Below the pieces are notes generated by a model, which did not search any database, was not told where the DNA came from, and was given only the letters and a program-made list of their open reading frames with translations. Of a stretch of DNA of 9,781 bases, positions 1 to 7,373 are shown piece after piece. Source of the DNA: Bacteroidota bacterium (GTDB taxonomy: Bacteria > Bacteroidota > Bacteroidia > Bacteroidales > UBA1402); NCBI GenBank assembly GCA_030706285.1, contig JAUZOU010000082.1:1-9781 (forward strand), read 5' to 3'. Within the stretch, counting starts at the first letter, position 1; every line of letters begins with the position of its first letter. Made by a program: the position numbers and the translations under genes.

Positions 1-1
1 T

Positions 2-1267
2 CAATATGACCGTCATTCGATCACACCCAATAACGTGTCAGTGTGGGGAACATTGCACAAGCCCATGCGACCGGCTGCGACATTTGATTATGGTTTTGGT
101 ACAGAGCTGGATGCCAATCTGTCCTCTCAGGAAAAACGGTTTTTCCCAGGAGAACTATATGCCGAGGGAAAAGCATGGTTTTTAGTTTTTACAGCCGGTA
201 TGAAAAGAGCTGTCTATGGCAACAACGATCCCGTTCTTTCCAGCGGTGGCATGATTTGGTCACGCAACAGTCGTCCGGTACCACGGCTTTCCATCGAATC
301 GGACGGCTATTTGAAAGTTCCCTATACCAAAGGGCTATTGGAAGTAAAAGGAGGATTGACACATGGCTGGTTTACCGATAGCACGGTTACCAAGCATACG
401 TTGTTGCATTATAAATATGCAGGCATCCGTTTGGGCGGTGCCTGGCCTGTCCGTCTGAATTATACCCTTCATCATGTTGCCCAATGGGCCGGGGAATCGC
501 CGCAATACGGTTCATCACCGGCGGACTGGGATAATTTTCTGCGTGTCCTGATGGGAAAAGGTGGCGGCTCTTCTTCTCCGGCCACCGAACAATACAATAC
601 ATTAGGTAATCATATCATATCCAAGAATATCGGTCTTGAATTTGACATCCGTAAAGCAACGCTGGAACTATACTGGCAGAATATTTACGAGGATAAGCCC
701 ATCCTGCCGATGTATAAAACGTATAACGTGGAAGACGGGTTATTTGGTCTTTCATTAAAAATGCCTACCTGTAAACCGTTAAACCGGATCGTGGCTGAAT
801 ATATGTCCACAACCGACCAAAGTGGTCCCTGGCATGATCTGGACGGTATTATTTATGGAGGTCAGGATGGTTATTATACGAATAGCGTATACCCGAACGG
901 TTGGTCTTTTTATGGCATGACCATCGGCAATCCGTGGGTGACTTCACCCAAATACAATGCCGATTATACCCATGGCGGTGTCAGTATGGAAAATAACCGG
1001 CTAAGGTTGTATTATCTGGCAGGGATGGGTGCCATTCAACAAACATCTTATAAAGCGGTGTTTGCGCTGTCTGAAAATTATGGCGCGACCTGGTCTCCAA
1101 CAAAACGAAAACAATCATTTTCCTGGTTGCTGGATACGGAAACACCTCTTCGCCAACTGAAACAAACGACAATCTGTGCTGGCATTTCAGGTGATTACGG
1201 TGCTATGTACGGAAACAATTATGCCATATTGGTGGGCCTACGCTGGAATGGCTTGCTTTCCTGGTAA
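2..1267 (+). CDS. Capsule assembly Wzi family outer-membrane protein (5' end outside window)
   Basis: The frame is open from base 2 with no stop, so the GTG at 35 is probably an internal valine codon and the gene begins left of the window; 421 residues are visible. The protein is rich in aromatic residues and glycine with alternating polar and apolar stretches, as in an outer-membrane beta-barrel, and ends in a strand closing with a terminal tryptophan (GLRWNGLLSW), typical of barrel C-termini. The stretch around FDYGFGTELDANLS, PGELYAEGKAWFLVFTAGMK and the SSGGMIWSRNSRPVPRLSI segment resembles Bacteroidota proteins annotated as Wzi family. In Escherichia coli, Wzi helps attach group 1 capsule to the cell surface; in Bacteroidota the role is mostly assigned by homology and the ligand is unknown. 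No capsule or glycosyltransferase gene is visible beside it. mazG follows 21 bases downstream on the same strand, so the two may share a transcript. The signal peptide would lie outside the window. Confidence 0.82.
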   Translation, partial: QYDRHSITPNNVSVWGTLHKPMRPAATFDYGFGTELDANLSSQEKRFFPGELYAEGKAWFLVFTAGMKRAVYGNNDPVLSSGGMIWSRNSRPVPRLSIESDGYLKVPYTKGLLEVKGGLTHGWFTDSTVTKHTLLHYKYAGIRLGGAWPVRLNYTLHHVAQWAGESPQYGSSPADWDNFLRVLMGKGGGSSSPATEQYNTLGNHIISKNIGLEFDIRKATLELYWQNIYEDKPILPMYKTYNVEDGLFGLSLKMPTCKPLNRIVAEYMSTTDQSGPWHDLDGIIYGGQDGYYTNSVYPNGWSFYGMTIGNPWVTSPKYNADYTHGGVSMENNRLRLYYLAGMGAIQQTSYKAVFALSENYGATWSPTKRKQSFSWLLDTETPLRQLKQTTICAGISGDYGAMYGNNYAILVGLRWNGLLSW

Positions 1268-1288
1268 AGCTGCTTAACAATAACAAAT

Positions 1289-2074
1289 ATGCACGATAGA
1301 CAAACTCAAATGGAAGCTTTCGGGCGATTGCTCGATATAATGGAAGAACTGCGCGCCAAGTGTCCATGGGATAAAAAACAAACGAACGAATCACTCAGGC
1401 CACTTACCATTGAGGAAACCTATGAATTGAGCGAAGCGTTGATGAACGATGAGACGGCTGACATTTGCAAGGAATTGGGCGACATCTTGCTTCACCTAGT
1501 CTTTTACGCGAAAATCGGAGATGAAAAAGGACAATTCGATATTCAGGATGTTTGTGAACAACTTATGACCAAACTGATTTACCGCCATCCGCATATTTAC
1601 GGTGAAACGCAAGTCTCCAGTGCGAAGGAGGTCGAACAAAATTGGGAAAAACTCAAACTGAAGGAAAAAGACGGCAATAAGTCTGTGCTGGCTGGTGTTC
1701 CTGAAAGTCTGCCTTCCATAATTAAAGCTTATCGCATGCAAGACAAGGCCAGAGGAGTAGGGTTTGATTGGGAAGAGAGAGAACAGGTCTGGGATAAAGT
1801 CAATGAAGAATTCTCAGAACTCCAACATGAAATCAATACGATGGATCAGGACAAGATGGAAGCTGAATTCGGGGATCTGTTCTTTAGTCTGATCAATGCG
1901 GCAAGGTTGTATCACATCAACCCTGACAATGCACTGGAACGGACGAATAAGAAATTCAGGAATCGTTTCAATTACCTGGAAGCGCAGACCATCGACAAAG
2001 GGAAATCCTTAAAATCGATGACACTTGCCGAAATGGATGTTATCTGGGAAGAGGCAAAAGCGAAAGGCCTGTAA
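1289..2074 (+). CDS. mazG: Nucleoside triphosphate pyrophosphohydrolase MazG
   Basis: This cytosolic enzyme hydrolyses NTPs and dNTPs to the monophosphate and pyrophosphate; it is thought to clean up aberrant nucleotides, and in E. coli it influences ppGpp-related stress responses. The 261-residue length matches full two-domain MazG. The N-terminal domain has CPWDKKQT (25-32) and the metal-binding pattern EETYE (42-46) plus ELGD (62-65). The RHPHIYGE block lies near residues 99-106. The second domain repeats the pattern with EEFSE (173-177) and EFGD (193-196), so both acidic metal sites look intact. The start at 1289 leaves a short leader before EAFGRLLDIMEELR, as in relatives; the alternative ATG at 1310 would trim seven residues. 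No Shine-Dalgarno sequence is evident, only an A-rich leader. It lies 21 bases after the Wzi-family gene and ends 45 bases before a strong hairpin terminator. Confidence 0.95.
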   Translation: MHDRQTQMEAFGRLLDIMEELRAKCPWDKKQTNESLRPLTIEETYELSEALMNDETADICKELGDILLHLVFYAKIGDEKGQFDIQDVCEQLMTKLIYRHPHIYGETQVSSAKEVEQNWEKLKLKEKDGNKSVLAGVPESLPSIIKAYRMQDKARGVGFDWEEREQVWDKVNEEFSELQHEINTMDQDKMEAEFGDLFFSLINAARLYHINPDNALERTNKKFRNRFNYLEAQTIDKGKSLKSMTLAEMDVIWEEAKAKGL

Positions 2075-2119
2075 ACTCCACAAGTTCTCAAGTTGATCCC
2101 ACGTAATAGCATCAAAGCT

Positions 2120-2166
2120 AAAGCCATAAAAAAGCAGCGCAATCAACGCTGTTTTTTTATGGCTTT
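2120..2166. terminator. Bidirectional intrinsic terminator between convergent genes
   Basis: Two 20-base arms (2120-2139 and 2147-2166) pair fully apart from one G-U wobble (on + strand RNA) around a 7-base loop CAATCAA. The GC-rich top of the stem (GCAGCG with CGCTGT) is followed on the + strand by seven T residues, and by symmetry on the - strand by a T-run of six, so it can end transcription in either direction. It sits between the stop of mazG (+) and the stop of the LTxxQ-like gene (-), where a shared terminator is expected. Confidence 0.88.
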
Positions 2167-2222
2167 TATTTTGTAACAGAAGGGTAGGTGCTTTTCTGTT
2201 TTTAGCAATTTCCTTGCTTTAT

Positions 2223-2726
2223 TCAGTGATCTTTGGGCGGATCGCCTCGTTTCTGAATCTGTTTTAACAATTCGACACCCCATTCCCGATCAGCTATATA
2301 AAACCGGAATAATTTTTCCGGCGTCAGGATTCTCTTGAATTTCTGGTGGTAAATTTTATCCAGATTAGCTTCCTGTACTTTAATGCGGATCATTTCATCG
2401 GTCAGTTTCCCATAATCAAGCATCCTCTCTCCCTTCGCATTTTTTTTAGCATTGTGGTGAAGATCATGCATCTTTTTATTGAGCTTCCCTTTTTCGGCCT
2501 GCAATTGATTGTATACAGGCCAGAATGCCTGCGCTTCTTCGGCTGTCAATCCGATGCGTTCCGTAAAGAAAGCGGCCCGTTTGGCGACCATTTCTTCCCA
2601 GCGTTTTTGACGTTCGTTGTTTCCATTACTCGGATCAGCGTAACAATTCATCGCTAGAAATAGCACTAACAAAACGGCTGAAAATCTTTTTAGATTGATC
2701 CATGAGCCCGATGAAATAAGGCTCAT
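2223..2726 (-). CDS. Small exported LTxxQ/Spy-like protein, probable envelope-stress effector
   Basis: The predicted 167-residue protein has a basic n-region, a hydrophobic core (about residues 15-27, SAVLLVLFLAM) and a likely signal-peptidase site after CYA (residue 30), so it should be periplasmic. The mature part is highly charged and mostly helical. It carries two LTxxx motifs, LTAEEAQAFWPVYN (60-73) and LTPEKLFRFYIAD (134-146), reminiscent of the LTxxQ repeats of Spy/CpxP periplasmic chaperones. Bacteroidota genomes often carry such FWPVYN proteins as unnamed products beside ECF sigma genes. The start is uncertain: ATGs at 2807 and 2762 are in frame, but they would put 27 or 12 extra residues before the signal peptide. 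The start at 2726 has GGAAG eight bases upstream. It is last in a - strand series after the sigma and anti-sigma genes. Chaperone activity is inferred from the motif and context only. Confidence 0.7.
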   Translation of the reverse strand: MSLISSGSWINLKRFSAVLLVLFLAMNCYADPSNGNNERQKRWEEMVAKRAAFFTERIGLTAEEAQAFWPVYNQLQAEKGKLNKKMHDLHHNAKKNAKGERMLDYGKLTDEMIRIKVQEANLDKIYHQKFKRILTPEKLFRFYIADREWGVELLKQIQKRGDPPKDH

Positions 2727-2727
2727 G
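2701..2727 (-). promoter_or_regulatory. Inverted repeat over the proposed start codon of the LTxxQ-like gene
   Basis: Perfect 8-base arms CATGAGCC (read on the - strand from 2727) and GGCTCATG (ending at 2701) enclose an 11-base loop. In mRNA this would form a hairpin containing the ATG at 2726-2724. It could limit translation from that start, or it could be a chance feature of coding sequence if translation begins upstream. Only the pairing is seen directly; the function is inferred. Confidence 0.3.
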
Positions 2728-2828
2728 CAATAGACTTCCAACTTATCAACGACTCGTTTCATATAAAACTGTTTTTTTTCGTTCAAGGCTATGTTGTAAC
2801 TATGCATGTCGAATGATGATCAGCTTTG

Positions 2829-2845
2829 ATGTTTGGTGCAAACAT
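2829..2845. promoter_or_regulatory. Perfect inverted repeat ATGTTTG-GTG-CAAACAT, possible operator
   Basis: A 17-base dyad with 7-base perfect arms and a 3-base centre lies in the gap between the anti-sigma stop (2880) and the LTxxQ-like gene. There is no T-run after it, so it looks more like a protein-binding site than a terminator. Which protein would bind is unknown. Confidence 0.35.
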
Positions 2846-2879
2846 GCTCGTTCCATAGCCATTTTATCGCAATCGTGAT

Positions 2880-3257
2880 TTATTCATCATATTGTTCCGG
2901 ATCGACGTAATATTCGGAAATCCGGTAAGTTCCAACCTGATTGATCAGGTAATCTTCTGCTGTCTGTTGCGTTGAGACGCTATTCTCTGTTAGTTTCGTT
3001 GAATCAGATTGATTCGACTTTAATTTAAGAACCGTTCCGATACAGAACAAGACAACCACAAGTGAAGCTGCCATATACAACAGTGGGCGCATATGAACGA
3101 GTTTACCCGGCACTCTGTTGGTCGATGAATGCTTCGACTGTTCTGTCTGGTCGATGAGCCCATCCATTCTGGCAGACAATTCTTCAAAATAGCCTTCCGG
3201 TACAGAGAAGATGGCCTTGTCTCCCGGTTCTTTTAGAATTGTTTTTTCTTGTATCAT
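2880..3257 (-). CDS. Putative single-pass anti-sigma factor (F-x-VPEGYF motif membrane protein)
   Basis: The product has 125 residues from the ATG at 3257, which has a purine-rich AAAGAAAGGGA just upstream; an upstream in-frame start at 3305 would add 16 unlikely residues. The N-terminal part is polar with FSVPEGYFEELSARM (17-31), a motif common in small Bacteroidota proteins encoded just after ECF sigma genes. One membrane segment follows (about 59-78, LLYMAASLVVVLFCIGTVL). The remaining ~45 residues are polar and end in an acidic tail (EDYLINQVGTYRISEYYVD, 101-119), predicted to face the periplasm. I do not see a clear zinc-binding anti-sigma HxxxCxxC motif, so this is not a ZAS-type protein. 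The likely role is to hold the adjacent sigma factor at the inner membrane until an envelope signal releases it. This is inferred from gene order, topology and motif; the family is poorly characterised. Confidence 0.68.
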   Translation of the reverse strand: MIQEKTILKEPGDKAIFSVPEGYFEELSARMDGLIDQTEQSKHSSTNRVPGKLVHMRPLLYMAASLVVVLFCIGTVLKLKSNQSDSTKLTENSVSTQQTAEDYLINQVGTYRISEYYVDPEQYDE

Positions 3258-3350
3258 AGGATATCCCTTTCTTTTTTGCAGGCATCTGCTAATGACGTTC
3301 TGCACTGAATCGGTGATTTGACTTATTTTAATGGGGAAGGTTTAATATCT

Positions 3351-3902
3351 TTATTCATCCAGTTCAAGATAAGCCTCGACTTTTTTTACGGCATGGTGGT
3401 AGGATGCTTTCAATGCACCGACCGACGTACCTAGAATCTCAGATATTTCCTCATATTTCATATCATTATAATATTTCATATTGAATACCAACCGCTGCTT
3501 GTCAGGAAGGCTGAGAATAGCACGCTGCAATTTTAAGGCCGCCTCATCGCCTGAAAAATACGGATCACTTTGGAGGCTCTGAACCATGACATCTTCAAGA
3601 TCCGTCATGGACGACAAGTTTCGTTGCCGTTCTTTGTTCAGAAACGTATACGATTCATTAATGGCGATTCTGAACAGCCAGGTAGACAGTCTCGATTCTC
3701 CGCGGAATTGAGCAATATTATTCCAAGCTTTGATAAGGGTATTTTGAAGCACATCATTGGCATCGTCATGACTGAGCACCATTTTTCGTATCTGCCAGTA
3801 CAGACTTTCAGAAAATTCGTTGACCAGCACATTGAACGCCTCTCTGCTCTGATGCACATCTTGAAGCCTTTTAAGCAACTGGTTCTCACTTTCAATATCC
3901 AT
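3351..3902 (-). CDS. ECF-family RNA polymerase sigma-70 factor
   Basis: At 183 residues it is typical for an ECF sigma factor, having only regions 2 and 4. Region 2 spans about residues 24-91 and includes DDANDVLQNTLIKAWNNI (46-63) and the FRGESRLSTWLFRIAINE stretch (67-84) that contacts the -10 element and core polymerase. Region 4 spans about 126-177, with LPDKQRLVFNMKYYNDMKYEE (132-152) leading into a helix-turn-helix, EISEILGTSVGALKASYHHAVKKV (152-175), for the -35 element. The gene starts 41 bases after cdsA and is followed 93 bases later by the putative anti-sigma gene and then the LTxxQ-like gene. That order suggests an autoregulated envelope-response cassette. I see no clear TAnnTTTG housekeeping promoter in the short gap before it, so it may be read through from cdsA or transcribed from an ECF-type promoter that I cannot recognise. 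The regulon is unknown. Confidence 0.92.
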   Translation of the reverse strand: MDIESENQLLKRLQDVHQSREAFNVLVNEFSESLYWQIRKMVLSHDDANDVLQNTLIKAWNNIAQFRGESRLSTWLFRIAINESYTFLNKERQRNLSSMTDLEDVMVQSLQSDPYFSGDEAALKLQRAILSLPDKQRLVFNMKYYNDMKYEEISEILGTSVGALKASYHHAVKKVEAYLELDE

Positions 3903-3943
3903 AGCAGGGGTCGCTTATGTGGATGTAGCGTGTTTAAGTTCAG

Positions 3944-4759
3944 TTAAAGAACGAACAAAAAATAAATGACGACGGCGGGGGCCGCCAACAGGCAGCTGTC
4001 AATTCGATCCAACATGCCTCCGTGCCCGGGGATCATGTTGCCGGAATCTTTCACATTTAACGAACGTTTGAACATCGATTCGACCAAGTCGCCCCAAGTC
4101 CCGAAAATGACCGTTACTAATGCAAATCCAAGCCATTGAATCAAGGTAAGTTGATCAGGAAATAATACAGAGATAACTACCGAAGCAATCAATGAAAGGA
4201 TCAATCCTCCGATAAGCCCTTCAATGGACTTTTTCGGTGAGATGCGTTCCATTAACCGATGTTTCCCAAACGTAGAGCCGACAAGGAAAGCACCGGTATC
4301 ATAAATCCAGATCAATACGAAAAAGGACATCAGATAAACAGGTGAGTAGTGCTCGCCAATATAACCGAGTTTACCAAGAAAAATAAGCGGCAGAACAATG
4401 TAAACCTGCCCCAGAAAGGTATACGCGATATTGTGGAGGGGATTGCTTTTTGTCACATACAATTCGCGGATAAGCAGGTATAACATGAATAAAAACCAAA
4501 GAGACAAAAACGTGATCGGCCATATCCCGGCAAAATTTAAAAAGCCTGCTAAGAACAGGTATAAACCACCCAAAATAGCAACTGGTTTATCGACATGGAT
4601 ACCGGTCGTTTTTTCAAGCAACCGGTAAAATTCCCACAAGGCCAGGCACGTAATAGTACCAAAGATAGCTGCAAAACTATAAGGGCCACACAAAATTGCC
4701 ACAGTGATTAGGGCAACATAAATGATTCCGGAAATGGTTCTTATTGTCAGATTTTTCAT
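3944..4759 (-). CDS. cdsA: Phosphatidate cytidylyltransferase (CDP-diglyceride synthase)
   Basis: This integral inner-membrane enzyme uses CTP and phosphatidic acid to make CDP-diacylglycerol, the branch-point precursor of bacterial phospholipids. The product has 271 residues with about eight hydrophobic segments. The CDP-diglyceride synthase signature is complete near the C-terminus: SMFKRSLNVKDSGN (228-241) and PGHGGMLDRIDS (244-255), including the metal-binding acidic residues. The WIYDTGAF block (151-158) is also typical of the family. The start is 12 bases after the ftsH stop, so it is almost certainly cotranscribed with ftsH; the same pairing, usually with rsfS, recurs in Bacteroidales. 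The ATG at 4759 gives the expected short cytoplasmic leader (MKNLTIRTISG) before the first membrane segment. Confidence 0.95.
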   Translation of the reverse strand: MKNLTIRTISGIIYVALITVAILCGPYSFAAIFGTITCLALWEFYRLLEKTTGIHVDKPVAILGGLYLFLAGFLNFAGIWPITFLSLWFLFMLYLLIRELYVTKSNPLHNIAYTFLGQVYIVLPLIFLGKLGYIGEHYSPVYLMSFFVLIWIYDTGAFLVGSTFGKHRLMERISPKKSIEGLIGGLILSLIASVVISVLFPDQLTLIQWLGFALVTVIFGTWGDLVESMFKRSLNVKDSGNMIPGHGGMLDRIDSCLLAAPAVVIYFLFVL

Positions 4760-4771
4760 GAAACGACTAAA

Positions 4772-6904
4772 TCATTGATTGGTTGAGGCTGTCTGATCAT
4801 CAGGGTCGGTATTCTCTTTAGGAGCGTCATCATTGGAAGATGTTGCCGCCGTGTTGTCTTCAATGGGCGCTTCTTCTGCAGCCGTGTCTTGTGAGGCTGG
4901 CTCATCCTGTTGAGCTTGACTTGCCTCCAATTCTCCGGCTTCTTCCTGAGCTTTTGTTTCTTCCAACGCTTTAGCTGCGTCAATCCGCTTTTGCTCGTCG
5001 AGAATTTCCTGTGTTCTCGACGTCCATGGCCGTTTACCAAAGATCCGTTCCAGATCCTCAGCAAAGATGACTTCACGCTCTACCAGCAAATCAGCCAATT
5101 CATTATGTTTGGCGGCGTATTCGGCAAGAATGCGTTTGGCGCGGGCATATTGCTCATTGACCATTTTTTTGACTTCGCCGTCAATTTTCTCAGCTGTTTT
5201 TTCACTATATGGTTTCGTAAATGAGAATTCGTTGGAACCGGATGAATCGAAATAGCTGATATTATCCAGGCTTTCACTCATGCCATAATACACAACAATA
5301 GCCCATGCCTGTTTGGAGACACGTTCCAGATCGTTTAATGCACCGGTCGAGACATGTCCGAGGAAAAGTTCTTCTGCCGCGCGTCCTCCCAGTGCAGAGC
5401 ACATTTCATCGAGCATCTGTTCCTTGGTGGTGAGCTGACGTTCTTCCGGCAAATACCAGGCAGCACCCAGCGCCTTGCCTCTTGGTACGATGGTCACTTT
5501 GACAAGCGGGTGAGCAAATTCCAACAGCCAGCTTAATGTTGCGTGACCGGCTTCGTGTAAAGCGATGGATCTGCGTTCTGCCACTGTCGTGATTTTATTT
5601 TTCTTTTCCAGACCGCCGATAATACGGTCGACCGCATCCATGAAGTCTTCTTTCTGTACGTACTGTTTGCCTTTCCGGGCGGCAATCAACGCTGCTTCGT
5701 TGCAGACATTGGCTATATCGGCACCGGAAAAGCCTGGAGTCTGGCGGGCCATGAATTCTGAATCGACCGATTCATCGATCTTTATAGGACGGAGGTGGAC
5801 ATTGAATATCTCACGCCGTTCGTTGATATCCGGCAGTTCGACATTGATCTGACGGTCAAAACGACCGGCACGCAACAGGGCTTTGTCCAAGATGTCGGCC
5901 CGGTTTGTGGCAGCCAGAATGATGACACCGCTGTTCGAACCGAACCCATCCATTTCGGTGAGTAACTGGTTCAGGGTGTTTTCACGCTCATCATTAGCGC
6001 CCATATTCGGGTTTTTGCCACGAGCACGACCAACGGCATCGATCTCATCGATGAAGACAATGCAAGGTGCTTTTTCCTTGGCTTGACGGAACAAATCCCG
6101 CACGCGGGAGGCACCGACCCCAACAAACATTTCGACAAAATCAGATCCGGACAAGGAAAAGAACGGCACATCAGCTTCACCTGCAACGGCTTTGGCCAAC
6201 AATGTCTTACCCGTTCCAGGAGGGCCAACAAGCAGAGCGCCCTTTGGAATTTTACCTCCCAGTTCCGTATATTTGGATGGATTCTTCAGGAAAGAGACAA
6301 TTTCTTCTACCTCAACTTTGGCTTCGCTCAAACCGGCTACATCCTTGAATGTGATGCGGTTGGTGGTGCCTTTGTCAAAAAGTTGTGCTTTCGACTTGCC
6401 GACGCTGAATACGCCTCCGCCTCCAACGCCACTACCTCCGCCAGACATCTTGCGCATGAAATAGATCCATACAAAAATCAGCAACAGAAACGGAAGTACA
6501 TTCAACAGGAATGAAATCAGGTAATCTTTGTTTTCCTGGTATTCAACGCCTCCGTTGTAACCGTATTTGTCGGACATTTCTTTTTGAAACACATCAAACC
6601 GGTCGGCAGACGGAATGGTGACGACAATTTTGGCAGTTTTGATGTTCTTGGTATCTCCGAAAACGGCCACTTTTGCAGAATCTTTGATAAAGACTTCAAC
6701 GACGTCTTTGTGTTTCTGAACAACCATGTGATCAACCTGGCCTTTTTTGACGTAGCCTTCAAGTTGAGTGAATGTCGCTTTTTTGACTGTTTCTTTGGTT
6801 CCCATCAAAGAAAACCCAATGATACCCACTAAAATCAGGGTATAAATCCAGTAAATATTAAACTGAGGAGGCTTTATGCCTTTATTGATCGGTTTCTTTT
6901 CCAT
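4772..6904 (-). CDS. ftsH: ATP-dependent zinc metalloprotease FtsH
   Basis: FtsH is a hexameric AAA+ protease of the inner membrane that extracts and degrades misfolded membrane proteins and some regulators. The 710-residue product has membrane segments at about 18-34 and 129-148 with a periplasmic domain between them, then a Gly-rich linker (154-164). The AAA+ module has Walker A GPPGTGKT (227-234), the pore loop MFVGVG (259-264), Walker B IVFIDEID (282-289) and the second region of homology ending LLRAGRFDR (343-351) with arginine fingers R348 and R351. The usual RPGRFDR reads RAGRFDR here; I recall this variant from other Bacteroidota. The protease domain has the zinc site HEAGH (450-454), with D525 in GALNDLERVS as the likely third ligand. 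The last ~70 residues are a low-complexity Glu/Ala/Gln/Asp-rich tail. It follows rsfS by 59 bases and precedes cdsA by 12. Confidence 0.98.
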   Translation of the reverse strand: MEKKPINKGIKPPQFNIYWIYTLILVGIIGFSLMGTKETVKKATFTQLEGYVKKGQVDHMVVQKHKDVVEVFIKDSAKVAVFGDTKNIKTAKIVVTIPSADRFDVFQKEMSDKYGYNGGVEYQENKDYLISFLLNVLPFLLLIFVWIYFMRKMSGGGSGVGGGGVFSVGKSKAQLFDKGTTNRITFKDVAGLSEAKVEVEEIVSFLKNPSKYTELGGKIPKGALLVGPPGTGKTLLAKAVAGEADVPFFSLSGSDFVEMFVGVGASRVRDLFRQAKEKAPCIVFIDEIDAVGRARGKNPNMGANDERENTLNQLLTEMDGFGSNSGVIILAATNRADILDKALLRAGRFDRQINVELPDINERREIFNVHLRPIKIDESVDSEFMARQTPGFSGADIANVCNEAALIAARKGKQYVQKEDFMDAVDRIIGGLEKKNKITTVAERRSIALHEAGHATLSWLLEFAHPLVKVTIVPRGKALGAAWYLPEERQLTTKEQMLDEMCSALGGRAAEELFLGHVSTGALNDLERVSKQAWAIVVYYGMSESLDNISYFDSSGSNEFSFTKPYSEKTAEKIDGEVKKMVNEQYARAKRILAEYAAKHNELADLLVEREVIFAEDLERIFGKRPWTSRTQEILDEQKRIDAAKALEETKAQEEAGELEASQAQQDEPASQDTAAEEAPIEDNTAATSSNDDAPKENTDPDDQTASTNQ

Positions 6905-6963
6905 TTATGTGATGGTGTCTGTTAAGTTATCGAAGCATGGTTATCTAGTCAGAACGGCATAAA

Positions 6964-7320
6964 TCATACCAAATCAGGTATGTCTGTCAATTTGGCATCT
7001 GACCACAAGTGCTCCAGGTTATAAAAATCTCTGGCTTCTTTTTCAAATATATGGACAATGACATCTCCATAATCCATGACGACCCATGTGGCATTGCTGA
7101 GGCCGTCAATAGCAAAAGGCTTTACGTTGGACGTCTTTCTTACATACGTCTCAACCGCATCGGTGATAGCCATGATCTGAGTATTTGAGGCGCCTTCGCA
7201 AATGACAAAATAGCTGCAGATCGCTTCCAGTTTAGTCATGTCAACGATGGTGATCGTTTTGCCTTTTTTTTCCTGAATACCTTCTTTGATGCGTTCAACT
7301 AATTGTTCTGTTTCTGTCAT
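6964..7320 (-). CDS. rsfS: Ribosome silencing factor RsfS (Iojap/YbeB family)
   Basis: RsfS binds ribosomal protein uL14 on the 50S subunit and blocks joining with 30S, damping translation in starvation or stationary phase. The 118-residue product shows the family core: an N-terminal helix, TITIVDMTKLEAICSYFVIC (22-41), EGASNTQI (42-49), then WVVMDYGDVIVHIF (79-92) and the ending EARDFYNLEHLWSDA (95-109). The start at 7320 matches the usual short leader of Bacteroidota homologues (MTETEQLVERIKEGI); an upstream in-frame ATG at 7344 would add eight residues and lies closer to the predicted promoter. It heads the rsfS-ftsH-cdsA series. In Bacteroidales, rsfS directly before ftsH is a recurrent arrangement, whereas in E. 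coli it neighbours rlmH. Confidence 0.95.
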   Translation of the reverse strand: MTETEQLVERIKEGIQEKKGKTITIVDMTKLEAICSYFVICEGASNTQIMAITDAVETYVRKTSNVKPFAIDGLSNATWVVMDYGDVIVHIFEKEARDFYNLEHLWSDAKLTDIPDLV

Positions 7321-7373
7321 AAAATTTGTTTTGGTAATTAACAAGGTAATTGCCTTCCCTGTTTATGGGTAGA

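Noticed and set aside
2175..2200. Second hairpin AACAGAA...TTCTGTT after the main terminator
   Set aside because: The stem is only 7 bases of mostly A/T pairs with a 12-base loop, and the stronger hairpin just before it explains termination.
2634..2654. Possible lipoprotein box (AMNC) in the Spy-like protein
   Set aside because: Asparagine just before the cysteine does not fit the usual lipobox, and the CYA-DP site two residues later suits ordinary signal peptidase better.
4660..4667. TATCTTTG promoter-like match on the - strand inside cdsA (also near 8201-8208 in the permease)
   Set aside because: Both matches fall within conserved coding sequence and do not precede a gene start at a sensible distance.
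4756..5076. 106-residue open frame on the - strand overlapping the ftsH 3' end
   Set aside because: It lies in another frame of the ftsH tail, is very rich in Lys/Arg/Gln from the low-complexity coding sequence, and has no family resemblance.
6083..6514. 143-residue open frame on the + strand
   Set aside because: It is antisense to the AAA+ domain and linker of ftsH, where strong codon bias leaves antisense frames open; the protein has no recognisable domain.
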